Below, piece after piece: positions 24,815 to 36,054 of a stretch of 64,000 nucleotides of DNA. The notes beneath the pieces were generated by a model that made no database searches, had not been told where the DNA came from, and saw nothing but the letters and a program-made list of their open reading frames with translations. How positions within the stretch are numbered: the stretch's first letter is position 1; every line of letters begins with the position of its first letter. Both the position numbers and the translations under genes were made by a program. The DNA is from Puccinia triticina (taxonomy: Eukaryota > Basidiomycota > Pucciniomycetes > Pucciniales > Pucciniaceae), in assembly GCF_026914185.1 (NCBI RefSeq), contig NC_070561.1, positions 7,068,001-7,132,000 on the forward strand, given 5' to 3'.

Positions 24815-25015
24815 GCTAGCACAGGTTTGGAGTGCCAGGTCCGGTGGAGCCAGGACTACGGACACAGAAATGGAGTCGAGGGATTTGGCAGGCGCACTCC
24901 GTGCAGCTCGAGCGGCTCTAAGCCGCCCGCCAAGTCGGAAAAGAGCATCTAAAAGGCGCCTTCCCAAGCATCTGGGAACTCGTCTTTCAGATGGCAGCTC
25001 TCCACTGCCATAGGT
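24815..25015. repeat. Right terminal inverted repeat of KDZ element
   Basis: Inverted partner of 16042-16221, with an extra 21 bp (near 24835-24856) relative to the left copy. Confidence 0.9.
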
Positions 25016-25025
25016 GTCGGCGAGC

Positions 25026-26052
25026 GGCTGGTCGGCCGGCCGAGTCGCCCAGACACCTCCAATCGATCTCACTGCGGGCTGGTCGGGGCCGCCTTGCCCT
25101 CCACAAAGGGCCTCCCGGGCCGGATGATCAGGGCCGCCGGGGCTGGCTTTTACCCTCTGATCCGCGATCGAGCTGCCTTTGATGATGCCTGCAGTGTGCC
25201 CACTCCTTCAGTACACACATTGCAGCATTCTTTGGGGTGCTGCCCTGGTTCGGCCGCCATGGATTCCGCGCACTGGATAGCTGGCTTGCTCACGGTGACA
25301 CCGATAACCGATACTCGGCTTGAGATGCTGGCCGAACTTGCGCGCCCGGACTGGGCCGAAGTCCTCATGGCTAGACCACAGACAGCCCAAGTATACAGGA
25401 TCAATATTGGATGCCTATCCATCGACCCGATGGGCCTGCCATGCCGCTGATCTCGGTTCCCGGTTTCGCCTCCCGCACTATGAATATGCAGGCTCACGAT
25501 CCCATCCCGACAGTAGCCGAACAGAACGTCGGTCGCATGCGACGTTCGTCCTCAGTGCGAGGTCCGCCAATGTACGCATTCCTCCGGATTCGCGGGTCGC
25601 TGTGATCAATAAATTGATCAAGAGTTCAGCTAGACAAAATGAAAAAGGAGGGTGAAAGGTCAACAACCAGGTAGACATAACCAACAGAATTGCGACGACA
25701 ACATGAACGAAGCATTTCATAATTACCACAAGTCGCAGTCGCAGTGGTTTGGTTAATGGCAACCGGGGTGAAAATGAAAAACCATTTTGTTATCTGCGAT
25801 GTGCGTGTCGAAGAGCTGAACAGCCCGTTGGACGGCTAGAAACTGTCGTCTATGCATTAATGCTAGTTACCATATGGCCTTTCCGCGCTCCATAAGTAAT
25901 CAGAGGGACTCGTTGACATGCCTGGCACACGTCTTTCCTATCAGCTTGGGGGGCTACAGGTTCAGCATCCACTTCCCGCCCCGAAGACTCAGCTAAACTG
26001 CCGTTGTTTCGACATTGATGCGCAGGGAATCCGGCACTCTCTCGAACATTCA
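25026..26052. other. Upstream region of the lyase gene, no gene seen
   Basis: GC-rich sequence follows the KDZ target duplication and gives way to AT-richer sequence from about 25600. Short frames are open in several phases but none has a recognisable product. Before the KDZ insertion it would have been the shared upstream region of the divergent genes at 15795 and 26053. Confidence 0.5.
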
Positions 26053-28277
26053 ATGGCTGGTCCACCATCCTTCATCCTGCGCCTCCTGGTGATGGTCTCT
26101 GTTCTGGGGCCCGGCCCCATCCAGGGTGCAACTCGCAAGCCCGCCAAGCCCGCAGGGCCGACACGACCTGTGCCCTTTGGCTTTGGCTCCAAAGCCACCG
26201 GCGGCGGGAGTGCCGCCCCTCAAACCCCAAAGGATCCCGCCGAACTGCAGGCCTGGCTGGCCGACAGCGTGCCGAGAGTCATCCTGATCGACAAGACTTA
26301 CGACTTTACTTCGCCTGCTAAGATCACCGCCCAGGGATGGTAAATAGGGCTCAACTGGGTCGGACTTCTGTCCCTCTTTTGCACCCGAGCTGATGTTGTA
26401 TTGTGGTCCTTGTTGATGGATTTTAGCCAGCCTTGGAAGCCTTGCTCAAACGGAATGAAAGTACAGCTAGCAAAAAATGATAGTATGTTTTCATCTAGTA
26501 TGTACTGAGTTTTCCAACATTCGTAACTGACTGCTGTGATTGAATTCAGATAATTGGTGCACCATAGACCAAAACTCTCCGGCAAATATACTTGTATGCA
26601 TGCCTGAAAAAACGAGCTATATTAGTGTGATTCACAGTTTCCAGTCAAACACTTCTTGATGAAAATTTTGCTTTTATAGGTTTCACTAGACCCCTCGCCA
26701 TTGACCCCCCTCATGATTGCAAGTAGAAAGACTTTGTTGGGTGTTGGTAAATCAGCAATCATCAAGGGCAAAGGGCAAGCTTTCAAATCTTTGTTTTTTC
26801 TTCTGAACTTCAATGAAACTGATTTATTCTTATTTTTCATAGAATTACTCTATACAATGTTGAGAACATCATCATTCAGGTCTGTCTTCATTTTTTCACT
26901 TTGCAGAATGTTTCTAAACCCCTTCAAACTCATTCAATTGTGCATTACCATTGCTAGAATATCCACATTACATGGCTGAATCCACATCTTGTCAGTGTGA
27001 CTATCAGGTTACCTGATTTCTTGCCCAATTCCTAAAATCAAACACTCTGACTCAATCATAGTTTCTGGATTTAAACTAATCAACAGGTCTGGGGAGGGGA
27101 TGGACTCACCATCAAGGCTGCAAAGAATGTAATTTTTCTCCAATTCCTAGACAAACAGGCGCAGGATTTTGACTTCCAATCTTTTAATTTTCAGATATGG
27201 ATTGATCATTGTACTTTCAGCAACATAGGTCGAGAAATGATTGTTTCTGATGGTCAACTTCCAGGCCAAGCAAACACTGGTATCACAATATCCAACAACC
27301 TAATTTCAGGAAAAACTGAATGGTCGGCGCGGTGCCACAAGTGATTTCACATTCCCTCAATCATGAATCATAACAATTTGCTCATTGAACTTATGGAATC
27401 ACAAAATATTTTTTATTTTAAGCCATCATTACTGGGCCATATTCTTTGCAGGCGCCAATGATGAAATAACTATGGCTAACAAGTTTGTTTATTTCTCTCA
27501 AACATATGTGCCAAAGTACCCACTAAATAAAAGATTACCATGGATAAAATTAATTATTTCACCAGCTGCATTGATTCTACCTCAGGAAGGAGTCCAAAAA
27601 CAGGTGGTTTTGGGAATTCCAAGGTGCTTTTACATTAGTAAGTAAGAATTCCATCAATTCAACCTGGTCTGATTGCAATATATATTATTACCCTTTCTTA
27701 CAATATCTTTGTTGTTTTCAGCTATAATAACCTCCACACAAATGCTATGTGAGAATTTGGTCTCTTTCTATTGTTATCACGTAAAGGGGGGGCAGAGGGT
27801 TTTTTGGATTTTAGCTAGGACTGATCAAGTATTAAAATTATGGGTTAAAGAGGTGCAACATTTGAAGTAGGATCAGGAAGCACTGTTCTAGCAGAAGGAA
27901 ATGTCTTTCAGAATAATAAATTCCAAGGCCATCATGATTATATAACACATGACGGGGGACAATCTTTTGTCCCTTTCAATCCCCAAGTGGCTAAGAAATG
28001 TATCTCAATTCTTGGGAGGCCTTGTGTCACCAACCTGATGATAAAGTCTTCACCATACAAGTTTTCTCTTGATACTAAAGCTCTTGCTGTCTGCAAAGTG
28101 AGTTCTGTTTCCAAATATGTACTTCATCAAGATTTTGTTTTTCAGGAAAAAAGGCCAGATGCTAATCAATTGATTTTTGAAACTTAGGCATATCCAGTAG
28201 TGACTAAAGCCAATGTCCTGCCTGCATCTAGCATCCAGGGCGGAGTTCCAGGCGGTTGTGGTGTGGGTTACTTATAG
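26053..28277 (+). CDS. PL1-family pectin/pectate lyase, secreted
   Basis: It cleaves plant pectin by beta-elimination outside the cell. About 13 exons: 26053-26339, 26427-26482, 26550-26593, 26680-26774, 26843-26879, 26958-26990, 27087-27128, 27195-27340, 27423-about 27500, 27586-27637, 27722-27748, 27851-28097, 28188-28277. The N-terminus is a signal peptide. PL1 landmarks run in order: NNWCT, LLGVGKSAIIKGKG, NIIIQ, VWGGDGLTI, IWIDH, IGREMIV, HHYW, ANDEIT, RSPK with the catalytic Arg (exon 10), YNNLHTN, FEVGSG, LAEGNVFQ and LGRPC. Intron 4 has a GC donor (26775). All junctions fit in phase except exon 9 to 10, where no GT donor lies at the right phase; this may mean an unusual splice site or a recent lesion. 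Rich intron content and secretion fit a rust host gene. Confidence 0.75.
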
Positions 28278-28674
28278 TACTAGAGGCCAAGCACTCATTG
28301 CCATTGCAATCCTCAAGTAAAATCATCAATACACCACCCTATCACTCTAGATCTTCCCACAATGAGGAAAAGCCACTGAAAAAAATACTCACATTTACAT
28401 AGCAGTATACCATTCTTCCCAAATCCTCATTCTTGATTTGCACAGTTCTAAACCCTTACCAGTACCAACTGCTTGTCCAAAGGAAGACTAATTTGAAGTT
28501 TTAATCAACTAATATTAAAAATAACTTTATCACATCTAATTAATATTTTTTTACAGATTTACTTTGTGCACTGCAAAAAACTCGTTGCGCACTGCAGGGA
28601 GTGTCTACTCAACGTCCCGGCCACAGTGCGCGGTAGCTCAAAACGCTTCATGCACTACAAATTAGGAAATGCCT

Positions 28675-29070
28675 TCGGGTACCCGGAACCCGCGGGCGCC
28701 ACACACCCGCCGCGCACCCGCCAGGCGGTCCCGGATGCGGTGTCGGGTGTCAGCTTTGGGTGAAAAAACGGCCCGGTACCCGGGTACCCGCAGAACCCGC
28801 CAAAGGCCCCTGAGTTTGCTCGGGGATTGGGCCCTCAGGCTGCCCGTACAGGCAATCAAGAGATTCTTGACTCCCCCAATGGCCAGTACCGGAGACATCA
28901 TTGGCTGAGCGGCACAGGCCCAACCCAAAGCAACCAAAAGGAGGGGTTCCTCCCTCCTTCCAATCATTTTGCTTTAAGGAGGGTACCCGCCAAAAGTACC
29001 CTTGGTACCCGCCAGGCGGTGCCGGGTGTCGGGTTTGGGTGAAAAGACGGGTGCAGTACCCGTGTCCACT
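28675..29070. repeat. GGGTACCCG-rich direct repeat block
   Basis: CGGGTACCCG and CCCGCCAGGCGGT words recur. A block of about 65 bp (CCAGGCGGT..., TTTGGGTGAAAA, ACGG) occurs at 28717-28780 and again at 29006-29060 in the same direction. It is probably a small inserted element with subterminal repeats like those of the hAT at 1.9-5.2 kb; tips were not resolved. Confidence 0.5.
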
Positions 29071-30505
29071 TAATTTGCCTTGGGCATTCCCTACTGCAAT
29101 GAAAACCTTGAAAATTCCCTTTTTTGTATTTTTTTCATTCTTTTTTTTGTCAAATTGAGGGATCCAAAACCTCCAAGAAATTGGCGGAGGGGCAAGAAAA
29201 ATATCCTTGGCTGGTGTGGTGTTCAGACCAGTACCAAGGGGGGGCAGTTATCCCAATGAAAATCTGTCTGCAACTGACTGTAAAAAGCTGTAGAGATGTG
29301 CAATGGAGTTGTTATTGTATGTTTCTGTTGCTTGATAGTCCTCTTAAAATATGTTCATTGTATTTACATATTGGCTCACTGGCTGCTTTTTAATCATTAA
29401 ATCTAGGTAAAAAATTCAGTTCTCTGGAACTATTTGCTTGGATAACTGATTTCAGGTTTCTTTTCAGGGATAATTTCTTACAGATGTAAAGCCTATGTCT
29501 CCAAGGTTGAAAAAATGATTCCTTATAACCACACAAAGCTCTGTTTTATTTGAATTGCCAATAAACAAACATATAGGCCATCAAAATTCAACTTACAGAT
29601 AAAATTAATGGATAACTTGATAATGTAACTGCCTGCCCTTGCCAGAAAATGCTGTTAAATTTGTTTTATGGAGCAGAGCTAGCAGACCAATCTTCAAGAC
29701 ACTTTCTGTTCAAGATCTCACAGCCACACCCCCAAGGCAGCGGACCAGGATATGTAAGGTTCCGCCTCCTCCATTTTAAGTTTTAGACTCCGCTGGCGCA
29801 GCTTTCCCATCCCATTACATTCTTCCTGCTAGGTTTCTTTCCCCAACATTGTTTTCTTGATTCTGCCCCTTTTCCATCTATGTTTGTGTCCACAGATTAT
29901 CTCTGCATCAAAATTTTTGTTCTTGCTGTTATTCCGGTTGCGGAGTGTTGCACAGTTGTTGTGTTGGTTGTTCTGGTTGTTTTCCAACCCTTTTTGGTTT
30001 CATAGCGGCAGAGGTGCATTGGAAACAAGCTTCAGGTGCATGATGCTCAGCTTAGACTATAAGTTCAACTTGAAATTATAGTCTAAGATTGAGCTTGCAC
30101 AAGATACCCCATGCAATTTCAATCCTGATTCAAGGAGGATACCATCACTTTCTGATCCTGTTTCTTCCTGAGTTCCGCCAAGATTTGGAGCCTATTCCCT
30201 GATTATCTTCCGCATCTCCAACATTCAATTCCACAATCTTCATAGTTCTTAACCTTCTGCATCCCTTCTCTGCCTCTCCAACACTAGGGGGTTTCAAACC
30301 ACCTCCAGAAAGCTGTCCAGGTCAGACTTTCCAGGGAAAAAAGCACAACCTAAAAAGCCTCCTGCGGACCTGGATCCCTGACCGGGAAGAAACTCCAGGA
30401 GCTCCAGCAAATCAGAAAAAGCTGGTGCAAAACAGAGCAACCAAACACTTTCAAACCTCAGCCCCAAACTGAACTGAACCCCCGGGAGGTTTTTTTTTTG
30501 CCATC
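29071..30505. other. Interior of the 6-kb element, no gene seen
   Basis: AT-rich sequence with only short frames (for example 29857-30081 plus, highly hydrophobic). No family was recognised. The stretch near 30030-30085 holds a small inverted repeat (CTTAGACTATAAGTTCAA). Confidence 0.4.
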
Positions 30506-30662
30506 TTCCCGCTGCTGCTTGATGACCAGTAAAAACTGTTCATCAAGGTGACAGGAGCTTCTTCATGGCTGGTTTGACCATTCATTGAGAGAACTCAAAC
30601 CCTCTTCATGGTTGTTCTGCCTGGTCATCAAGAGGGCTCAAGCTGCTTGATGACCAGTAAAT
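30506..30662. repeat. Hairpin array, GGTCATTGAG type, left part
   Basis: Repeated TGATGACCAGTA, GGTCATCAAGAGGG and CATTGAGAGAACTCAA words form short inverted pairs. The array is interrupted by the CACCA element at 30666 and continues at 33432. Confidence 0.7.
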
Positions 30663-30859
30663 ACTCACCAGGGGAGATTTTGAAGCACTCTCCAGAGAGT
30701 GCCATACTGTACCCTTTTTCCGTAACTGTGCTGGATGCCTTTGATGAAAGTAGGGTAAGAATTAATGGAAAATTATGGAACTAATCCACAAATGATATGA
30801 AACTGATCCTGGATTCATGCATAAACCATTCAGAAGTCATGCAGAAGTCAACTGGAACA

Positions 30860-31677
30860 TACAGTCATTACATTATTTAATGGGAATGGGAATTTGAGCT
30901 CCCAAAATTTTCCACTAAAATAGTGCAGAGTATATTTTGATTTATGCAGATACTCAAACAAACTCTTGAGATCTCCAGCAGGCAATGGATTGGGGGGGAT
31001 GGGGGGGGGAGCTATTGACTGCTGCTGATTGCTTCACTCTTGAATCATGCCTCTCGACGGGATAATGCCTGACCTCGGAAGCCCGCCTTCAAGCCCTCAT
31101 CAAGATGAAAATGAAGACCAGGAAGACAAAATCAAGGGAAAAGATGTCTCAATCTCTTTCTCCTACACTGTCTTTGTCCCCAAGCCACCCAGACAAGGAA
31201 GCGGCGGTAACATGATCCTGGTTGCACCTTTTTGCTACAAACAACCAAGAGGATGTTCAATCAAAATGCACACCCTGTTTGCCAGCCTAGACGAAGTCCA
31301 ACACAAAATAGCAGCTCATTGGGGTCTCTTATGACACAGCCTGTATTGTCAAAAAGTTCAACCCATCGGTATATCAAGCTGATTGAAAAATTAATGTGAA
31401 GAACTCTCTTAACATTGTTGACAGGCATCTTCTCCTTCCAGAACTCCACAGCGAGTAATTTGGCGTAGGGGTTGATGAATCAACATGGCATCCTTTGCGA
31501 TTTGGCATTGTGGAGTGGAAATCACACAATTTGATGATTGGGGAAGCATGGGCCCTGTAGGGCCGACAGAGGGATCTGGCTGCCGATCTGCATAACTCAA
31601 AATATACTCTGCACTATTTTAGTGGGAAAATTTGGGAGCTTGAATTCCCATTCCCATTAAATAATGTAACGACTGTA
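30860..31677. mobile_element. Mutator-like non-autonomous element, possible gene capture
   Basis: Inverted arms of about 100 bp (from TACAGTCATTAC at 30860 and ending GTAACGACTGTA at 31677) share TTATTTAATGGGAATGGG and CACTAAAATAGTGCAGAG. Flanks ACTGGAACA and ACTGGAATG agree at 7 of 9 positions, consistent with a decayed 9-bp duplication. The interior holds an open frame (31047-31334) but no transposase. Confidence 0.65.
31047..31334 (+). CDS. Hypothetical 95-aa protein inside a Mutator-like element
   Basis: The frame has an ATG, an acidic N-terminal part (DENEDQEDK), then a plausible globular part (SYTVFVPKPPRQ, LVAPFCYKQPRG). I do not recognise it. It lies within the inverted arms of a non-autonomous Mutator-like element, a setting where host gene fragments are often found. 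It may be a captured fragment and need not be translated. Confidence 0.3.
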   Translation: MPLDGIMPDLGSPPSSPHQDENEDQEDKIKGKDVSISFSYTVFVPKPPRQGSGGNMILVAPFCYKQPRGCSIKMHTLFASLDEVQHKIAAHWGLL

Positions 31678-31686
31678 ACTGGAATG

Positions 31687-33420
31687 TGGTTGAAACCACT
31701 AAGACACAATGGCCAGAAGCAAATCATAATTCAATCTGAACTTTTTGGTAATTGAGATGAATTCTTGGGGTTCAATTCATATCATTTCCATGTGTATGAA
31801 GGTGGTCATTGTTTTCACTTTGCTAATTTAACTGCCATGTGTGCGTGTGTAAGTTGGTTAAAAATCACAGTTTGGGCCTCACACAGATCTACAACATGTA
31901 CACCCCTGTTAGAATGATGTGAAAGGCCTACCTGAATTGGCATATTTCCCTAAAGAAGGCCGGTATCATCTAGAATTGAGCCAAAAAAAGGATGAATGTA
32001 GGGTGAAAATGTGAGTCAAGTCAAGCTTTGAGGTGTGTGGTCCCAGATTTCAGCTAGAAATCCTGGCTTCTTAACATATATAAGCTTGTGAGTTGTTTTT
32101 GTGTTTGTTTGTTTTCCAATGTCTCCATGCACATGCATGTGAGTTTTTTTCCACTTCACAAATTTCCCCTTTGTGTACGCGCGTTGTGAGCCTGTGTCTC
32201 TTGTGTGACAACAGGACACAAGAAAAAAGGGGGGAATCTGGTTGGATTTATTGGGATAAAGAAATACAAACAGTGAGAGAAGAAAGAAAGAGAAAAAGAG
32301 AGAAGATCAGGCCTAGACTTTAAGTCTTTATGAATTGATCTGGGCTATTCTCAACCTGGAAAAGTTGGATGCCAGCTGTGCCAGGCCAAAAAGAGTGCAA
32401 CAGCCTCCACTCACAACAAGGAAACGTTGGTGGGATTCAGAAGTAGGGTTACTACTCTGCTCTGGTTTTATAGGTCTTAACCAGAGATAACCTTTTGATC
32501 TTTTAAGATTGGAAGAGTATAAGAAATGAAGAAACAGTCAAGAGCAACAGAGTTTCACTCTGGATAAGCAAGGTTCAGTGAAAGAGTTTACTTACTGTCA
32601 ATATCCTAGGCGCCTGTGACGGTAGGTATACTGGGAGCGTGGTAATCTCTGTGGTGGTGATCCTGGGTTATCTGGGGTGCTGAAGTCTGTAGATCCTCCT
32701 CAGGCAAGGGGGATCCTGACTTCGAAAATTTTCACAGTTTGCTTATGTAATTACATATGTACATGTGTTTGGCGCGCCTGGTAGCGCTGACACGTCACAA
32801 CTGCGCATGCGCGCCACAACTCAAGAACTCAGGGAAGGAGTATAGTTACAAAGAATTGTTAAGTTGTAACTAGGGTTAAAATTGCATGAGGAAACAGAAA
32901 ATGAAGTCAAAACAATTATATCTCTTAAGATGAAAAAGATATGAAGTAATTTCATATGTAATAAGTAGAAAAGAGGCAGACTTTAGGTCAGCTGTGTTGA
33001 CTCTAAGGCTGACACGCGTACATTAGGGTGAAAGATAACTGGAGGGGCCTTTCAAATCTCTATTACAAGTAAAAACTGGTCAGAAAGCCATGAAAGCACC
33101 CACAAGTTGCATTTACGTTGTGTGGAACCCCTTTGACATAGAGAAATTGATCAACAGAAATTTTTCATAAATGAGTAATAATTGGGCATTGATTAACTAT
33201 GATTTCATTACAGGTTGTAATTAGGTTATCCTTTGAAAATTAAATGGTTCTATACAAAATTGCACAAGGTCCTGTGACAATTCCACATCACTTCTGACAC
33301 ACTTCCCATTGACTTCTGAAGAATTTATCAATCATTTCCTAATCCACATCTGACTCACATCAGACCCAGAACAACATAAAATTAGACTCTGGCACTCTCT
33401 GGAGAGTGCATCAAAGTCTC
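31687..33420. other. Remainder of the CACCA element, no gene seen
   Basis: AT-rich non-coding sequence with a TATATAA-like stretch near 32078 and purine-rich runs near 32270-32310. No frame of note on either strand. Confidence 0.4.
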
Positions 33421-33431
33421 CCCTGGTGACT

Positions 33432-34112
33432 GGTCATTGAGATGACTCAAGCTTCTCAATGACCAAGCAGACCAGTAATCAAGAGGGCTCAAGCTGCTCA
33501 ATGAACATTACAAACTGGTCATTGAGATGACTCAAGCTTCTCAATGACCAGTCTGGACAGTCAATGGGAGGAATCAAACCCTCTTGATGACCGGTCTGCC
33601 CGGTCATCAAGAGGGCTCAAGCTGCGCAATGATCAGTAGAAACTGGTCATTAAGATGAATCAACTTCTCAATGAACGGTCTGACCGGTCATTGAGAGAAC
33701 TCAAGCTCCTCAAACCAGTCTGGATGGTCACAAGGCTGAAACGCTGCGCTGCGCTACAAAAAAGCGGTCTTTTAGCGCAGCGCAGCGGGGAACCGCTGCG
33801 CGGTCAGCCCAAAAAGCGGTAGCGCAGCGCCAGTCCCGCTGCGCTACCGCTGAAAATAGCGGGGGCCCGCTTTTTCCCCGACACAAAAAGCGGTAGCGCA
33901 GCGGGCGGGGCCGCTACTTTCAGCGCAGCGCAGCGGCCACCAAAACCGCTGCGCTTCACGCTGCGCTGCGCTTTTTGAAGCGCAGCGCTTTCACCCTTGA
34001 TGGTCAGTGGGAGGACCCAAACCCTATCAATGACCAGCTTCTACCGGTCATTGAGAGAACTCAAGCTGCTTGATGACCAGTAAAAACAGGTTGTTGAGAT
34101 GACTCAAAACTT
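33432..34112. repeat. Hairpin array, GGTCATTGAG type, right part
   Basis: Many copies of CTGGTCATTGAGATGACTC followed by CAAGCTTCTCAATGACCAG, each an imperfect hairpin, with variants ending in GAGGGCTCAAGCTGC. A GCGC-rich element (33731-33998) has inserted into one unit, duplicating GATGGTCA. Confidence 0.8.
33731..33998. mobile_element. GCGCAGCGG-rich non-autonomous element, copy 2
   Basis: Ends CAAGGCTGAAACGCTGCGCT and, inverted, AAGGGTGAAAGCGCTGCGCT. Exact 8-bp duplication GATGGTCA (33723-33730, 33999-34006) taken from the hairpin array. The body consists of AAAAAGCGGTAGCGCAGCG and CCGCTGCGCTACCGC words. Confidence 0.8.
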
Positions 34113-34927
34113 TTTAATGGCCAGTTTTTACCATCCATCTAGAGCACAAACCAGTGGTGTGGTGGGTGTTGATGAGTTTAGGAGGTACAAACTCATCATC
34201 ACAATGGAAACTGGCGCAATGGAATATACTTGGAAAAAACCTCCTCCCTTTCCTGGAAGTGATTTCTGGGTCTTCTTTCCTGTACTTGAACATTCAGGGG
34301 GACTCAAACTCCAGGTCCCAGGAGTGTTCTTTTGGCAGGGGAATTTTTTCCTGGAAATGCAGACCTGTACCGCTTCCTGGAGGTGGTTTGAATCCCCCTA
34401 CTGTTTTTTGGACCCTGATTCCTCTGATTATCATTCCTAAACCTCTGAAAAGGGTATCCACTCCCTCAGTCCCTCAACAAATCCACCCCACCCTGCTATC
34501 ACTGTTTTTGATCCTTTTCTGCTTGATGTTTTATGGACTGCCACAAGAGCAGCTGTAGGACTTTCCCCTCACCGGGCTGCCTACAATCTGAAACCGTTGG
34601 AGCTCTATATAACCGGCTGGCAGAAAAAAATAGGAATTTTCAGGTTTTCATTTGCAATGTGCAAAGCTTTTTGAGCTACCGCGCACTGTGGCTGAGACGT
34701 TGAGTGGACGCCTCCTGCACTGCACAATGTTAAGATTTCAGCTCAAGAAGATGAGGCAACAAAGGGGGAGGCACTATCTGGGGTAACTGATAGGACCGAG
34801 GAGCATGGAAGGAGGTTGCTTTGTGCTCAGACTCAATGATTTTTATTTCATGTCCAAGGAGCGGACTTTAACCAAACAACTAGAGAGCCCCCCAGCAAGA
34901 TCCAAAGGGGGGCCTAAAAGCAATAAC

Positions 34928-35350
34928 AGGGGACAGGAAAGGTGACAGGGAACAGAAGATAAGTCATGGCCACTTGGCCATACAAATCAGGACAGGGGAC
35001 AGGGAACAGGAACAGGGAACAGGAACAGGGGACAGGAACAGGGGACAGGAACAGGGGACAGGAACAGGGTACTGAACAGGTAACTGAACAGGTGACAACA
35101 GGACAGGACAAGGAACAGGACAGGACAGGGAACAGGACAGGACAGGGAACAGGACAGGACAGGGAACAGGACAGGACAGGGAACAGGACAGGACAGGGAA
35201 CAGGACAGGACAGGGAACAGGACAGGACAGGGAACAGGACAGGACAGGGAACAGGACAGGACAGGGAACAGGACAGGACAGGGAACAGGACAGGACAGGG
35301 AACAGGACAGGACAGGGAACAGGACAGGACAGGGAACAGGACAGGAACAG
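34928..35350. repeat. Minisatellite, 17-bp unit
   Basis: From about 35111 the unit AACAGGACAGGACAGGG repeats with a strict 17-bp period for about 13-14 copies. The preceding 180 bp contains a looser AACAGGGGACAGG form. No reading frame contains a stop, so long frames across it on both strands are artefacts. Confidence 0.9.
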
Positions 35351-36054
35351 GATATTGATCACTTGGTCAGAAAGGAAGGATGTGAGCGGACAAGATGGCC
35401 AGAATTCTGAAACACAACAAGTTTTTTGCAGTGCACAAAGTACATCTGTTATTCTATTCAACAGGCAGAAATTTCTTTGCTTTCTTCCCGGCTGGAAGTT
35501 TGCTTTTGCAAATGAATCCAATCTTGGCATATGCCAGCAAAAACAATCATGAGCAGTTTGATTCCTATTTCTGGTTATGTTGTTGCATTTTATGTCTGCT
35601 TTAATGAATGAAGCAGGACAAAAATGACAGGTAGTATGTCCTCATTCTTTGAGAAACAACCAGTTCTGGCCATTGCAGCTGTGCATTGGTACCTCAAAAG
35701 CCAAATATCATTTCCCACTCACATTCTGATAGAATGCTTAGGGTTATGATCAAAGAAGACTGATGAGCGTAAAGAAATTGTGAAAATAAGATGCACCCAA
35801 ACTAAAAATAAGAAACAAGAGTCAAGCTTATAAGCTCTAAGGACTAAGGCTCTAATACTGAAAAGAATGAAACAGGAACACATGAATAACAGGAATTCAT
35901 AACATACTTATAGACACCAATCAATTTGAAATCCAAGCAGGTTAAAATGTATTTGAGAAATATAATCAAAAAGTGGAATTTGGGATGAGGAAAGAAGACA
36001 GGAATTCAACAAGGAGGAATGAAAAAATCTACTGAAGAAAAATTTTAAGTTTCT
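35351..36054. other. Intergenic, nothing recognised
   Basis: AT-rich sequence downstream of the secreted-protein gene at 36055; no repeats or coding features noted. Confidence 0.4.

Larger units (their letters stand above)
16042..25015. mobile_element. KDZ-type transposon, 9 kb, 10-bp target duplication
   Basis: The element starts and ends with the same inverted sequence (ACCTATGGCAGTGGAGAGC...). It is flanked by an exact 10-bp direct repeat, GTCGGCGAGC (16032-16041 and 25016-25025). The inverted repeats are about 0.2 kb and nearly identical. Inside are two convergent genes: an accessory gene (16398-18768, plus) and a KDZ transposase (24700-21253, minus). Both have in-phase exon models. Exact duplications, near-identical ends and open genes indicate a recent, potentially active element. 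The genes and GC-rich DNA on either side belong to one former intergenic region. Confidence 0.9.
30666..33428. mobile_element. CACTA-like element with CACCAGGGG ends
   Basis: The two ends start CACCAGGGGAGA and continue as an inverted repeat of about 40 bp that includes the palindrome GCACTCTCCAGAGAGTGC. A 3-bp repeat, ACT, flanks it (30663-30665, 33429-33431). A 3-bp duplication with CAC ends fits the CACTA superfamily. No transposase was found; it carries a nested Mutator-like element (30860-31677). The same end type occurs at 50193-53093. Confidence 0.75.
28585..34727. mobile_element. 6-kb inverted-repeat element with nested insertions
   Basis: Left (28585-28665) and right (34650-34727) ends form an inverted repeat of about 75 bp sharing TTGxGCAxTGCAGG at the tip, ACTCAACGTC, and GCCACAGTGCGCGGTAGCTC. 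No target duplication is evident, so the exact tips are uncertain. No transposase gene was found. It contains hairpin arrays (30506-30662, 33432-34112), a CACCA-ended element (30666-33428) and a GCGC-rich element (33731-33998). Confidence 0.65.

Noticed and set aside
27481..27530. Apparent loss of the catalytic Arg of the lyase (reading SQTYVPKY)
   Set aside because: The RSPK stretch with the Arg is recovered at the start of the next exon (27586), in phase with the downstream exons.
34964..35530. Frames encoding repeated Cys-Pro-Val / Gly-Gln-Asp sequences
   Set aside because: They are translations of the 17-bp minisatellite, which has no stop in any frame.
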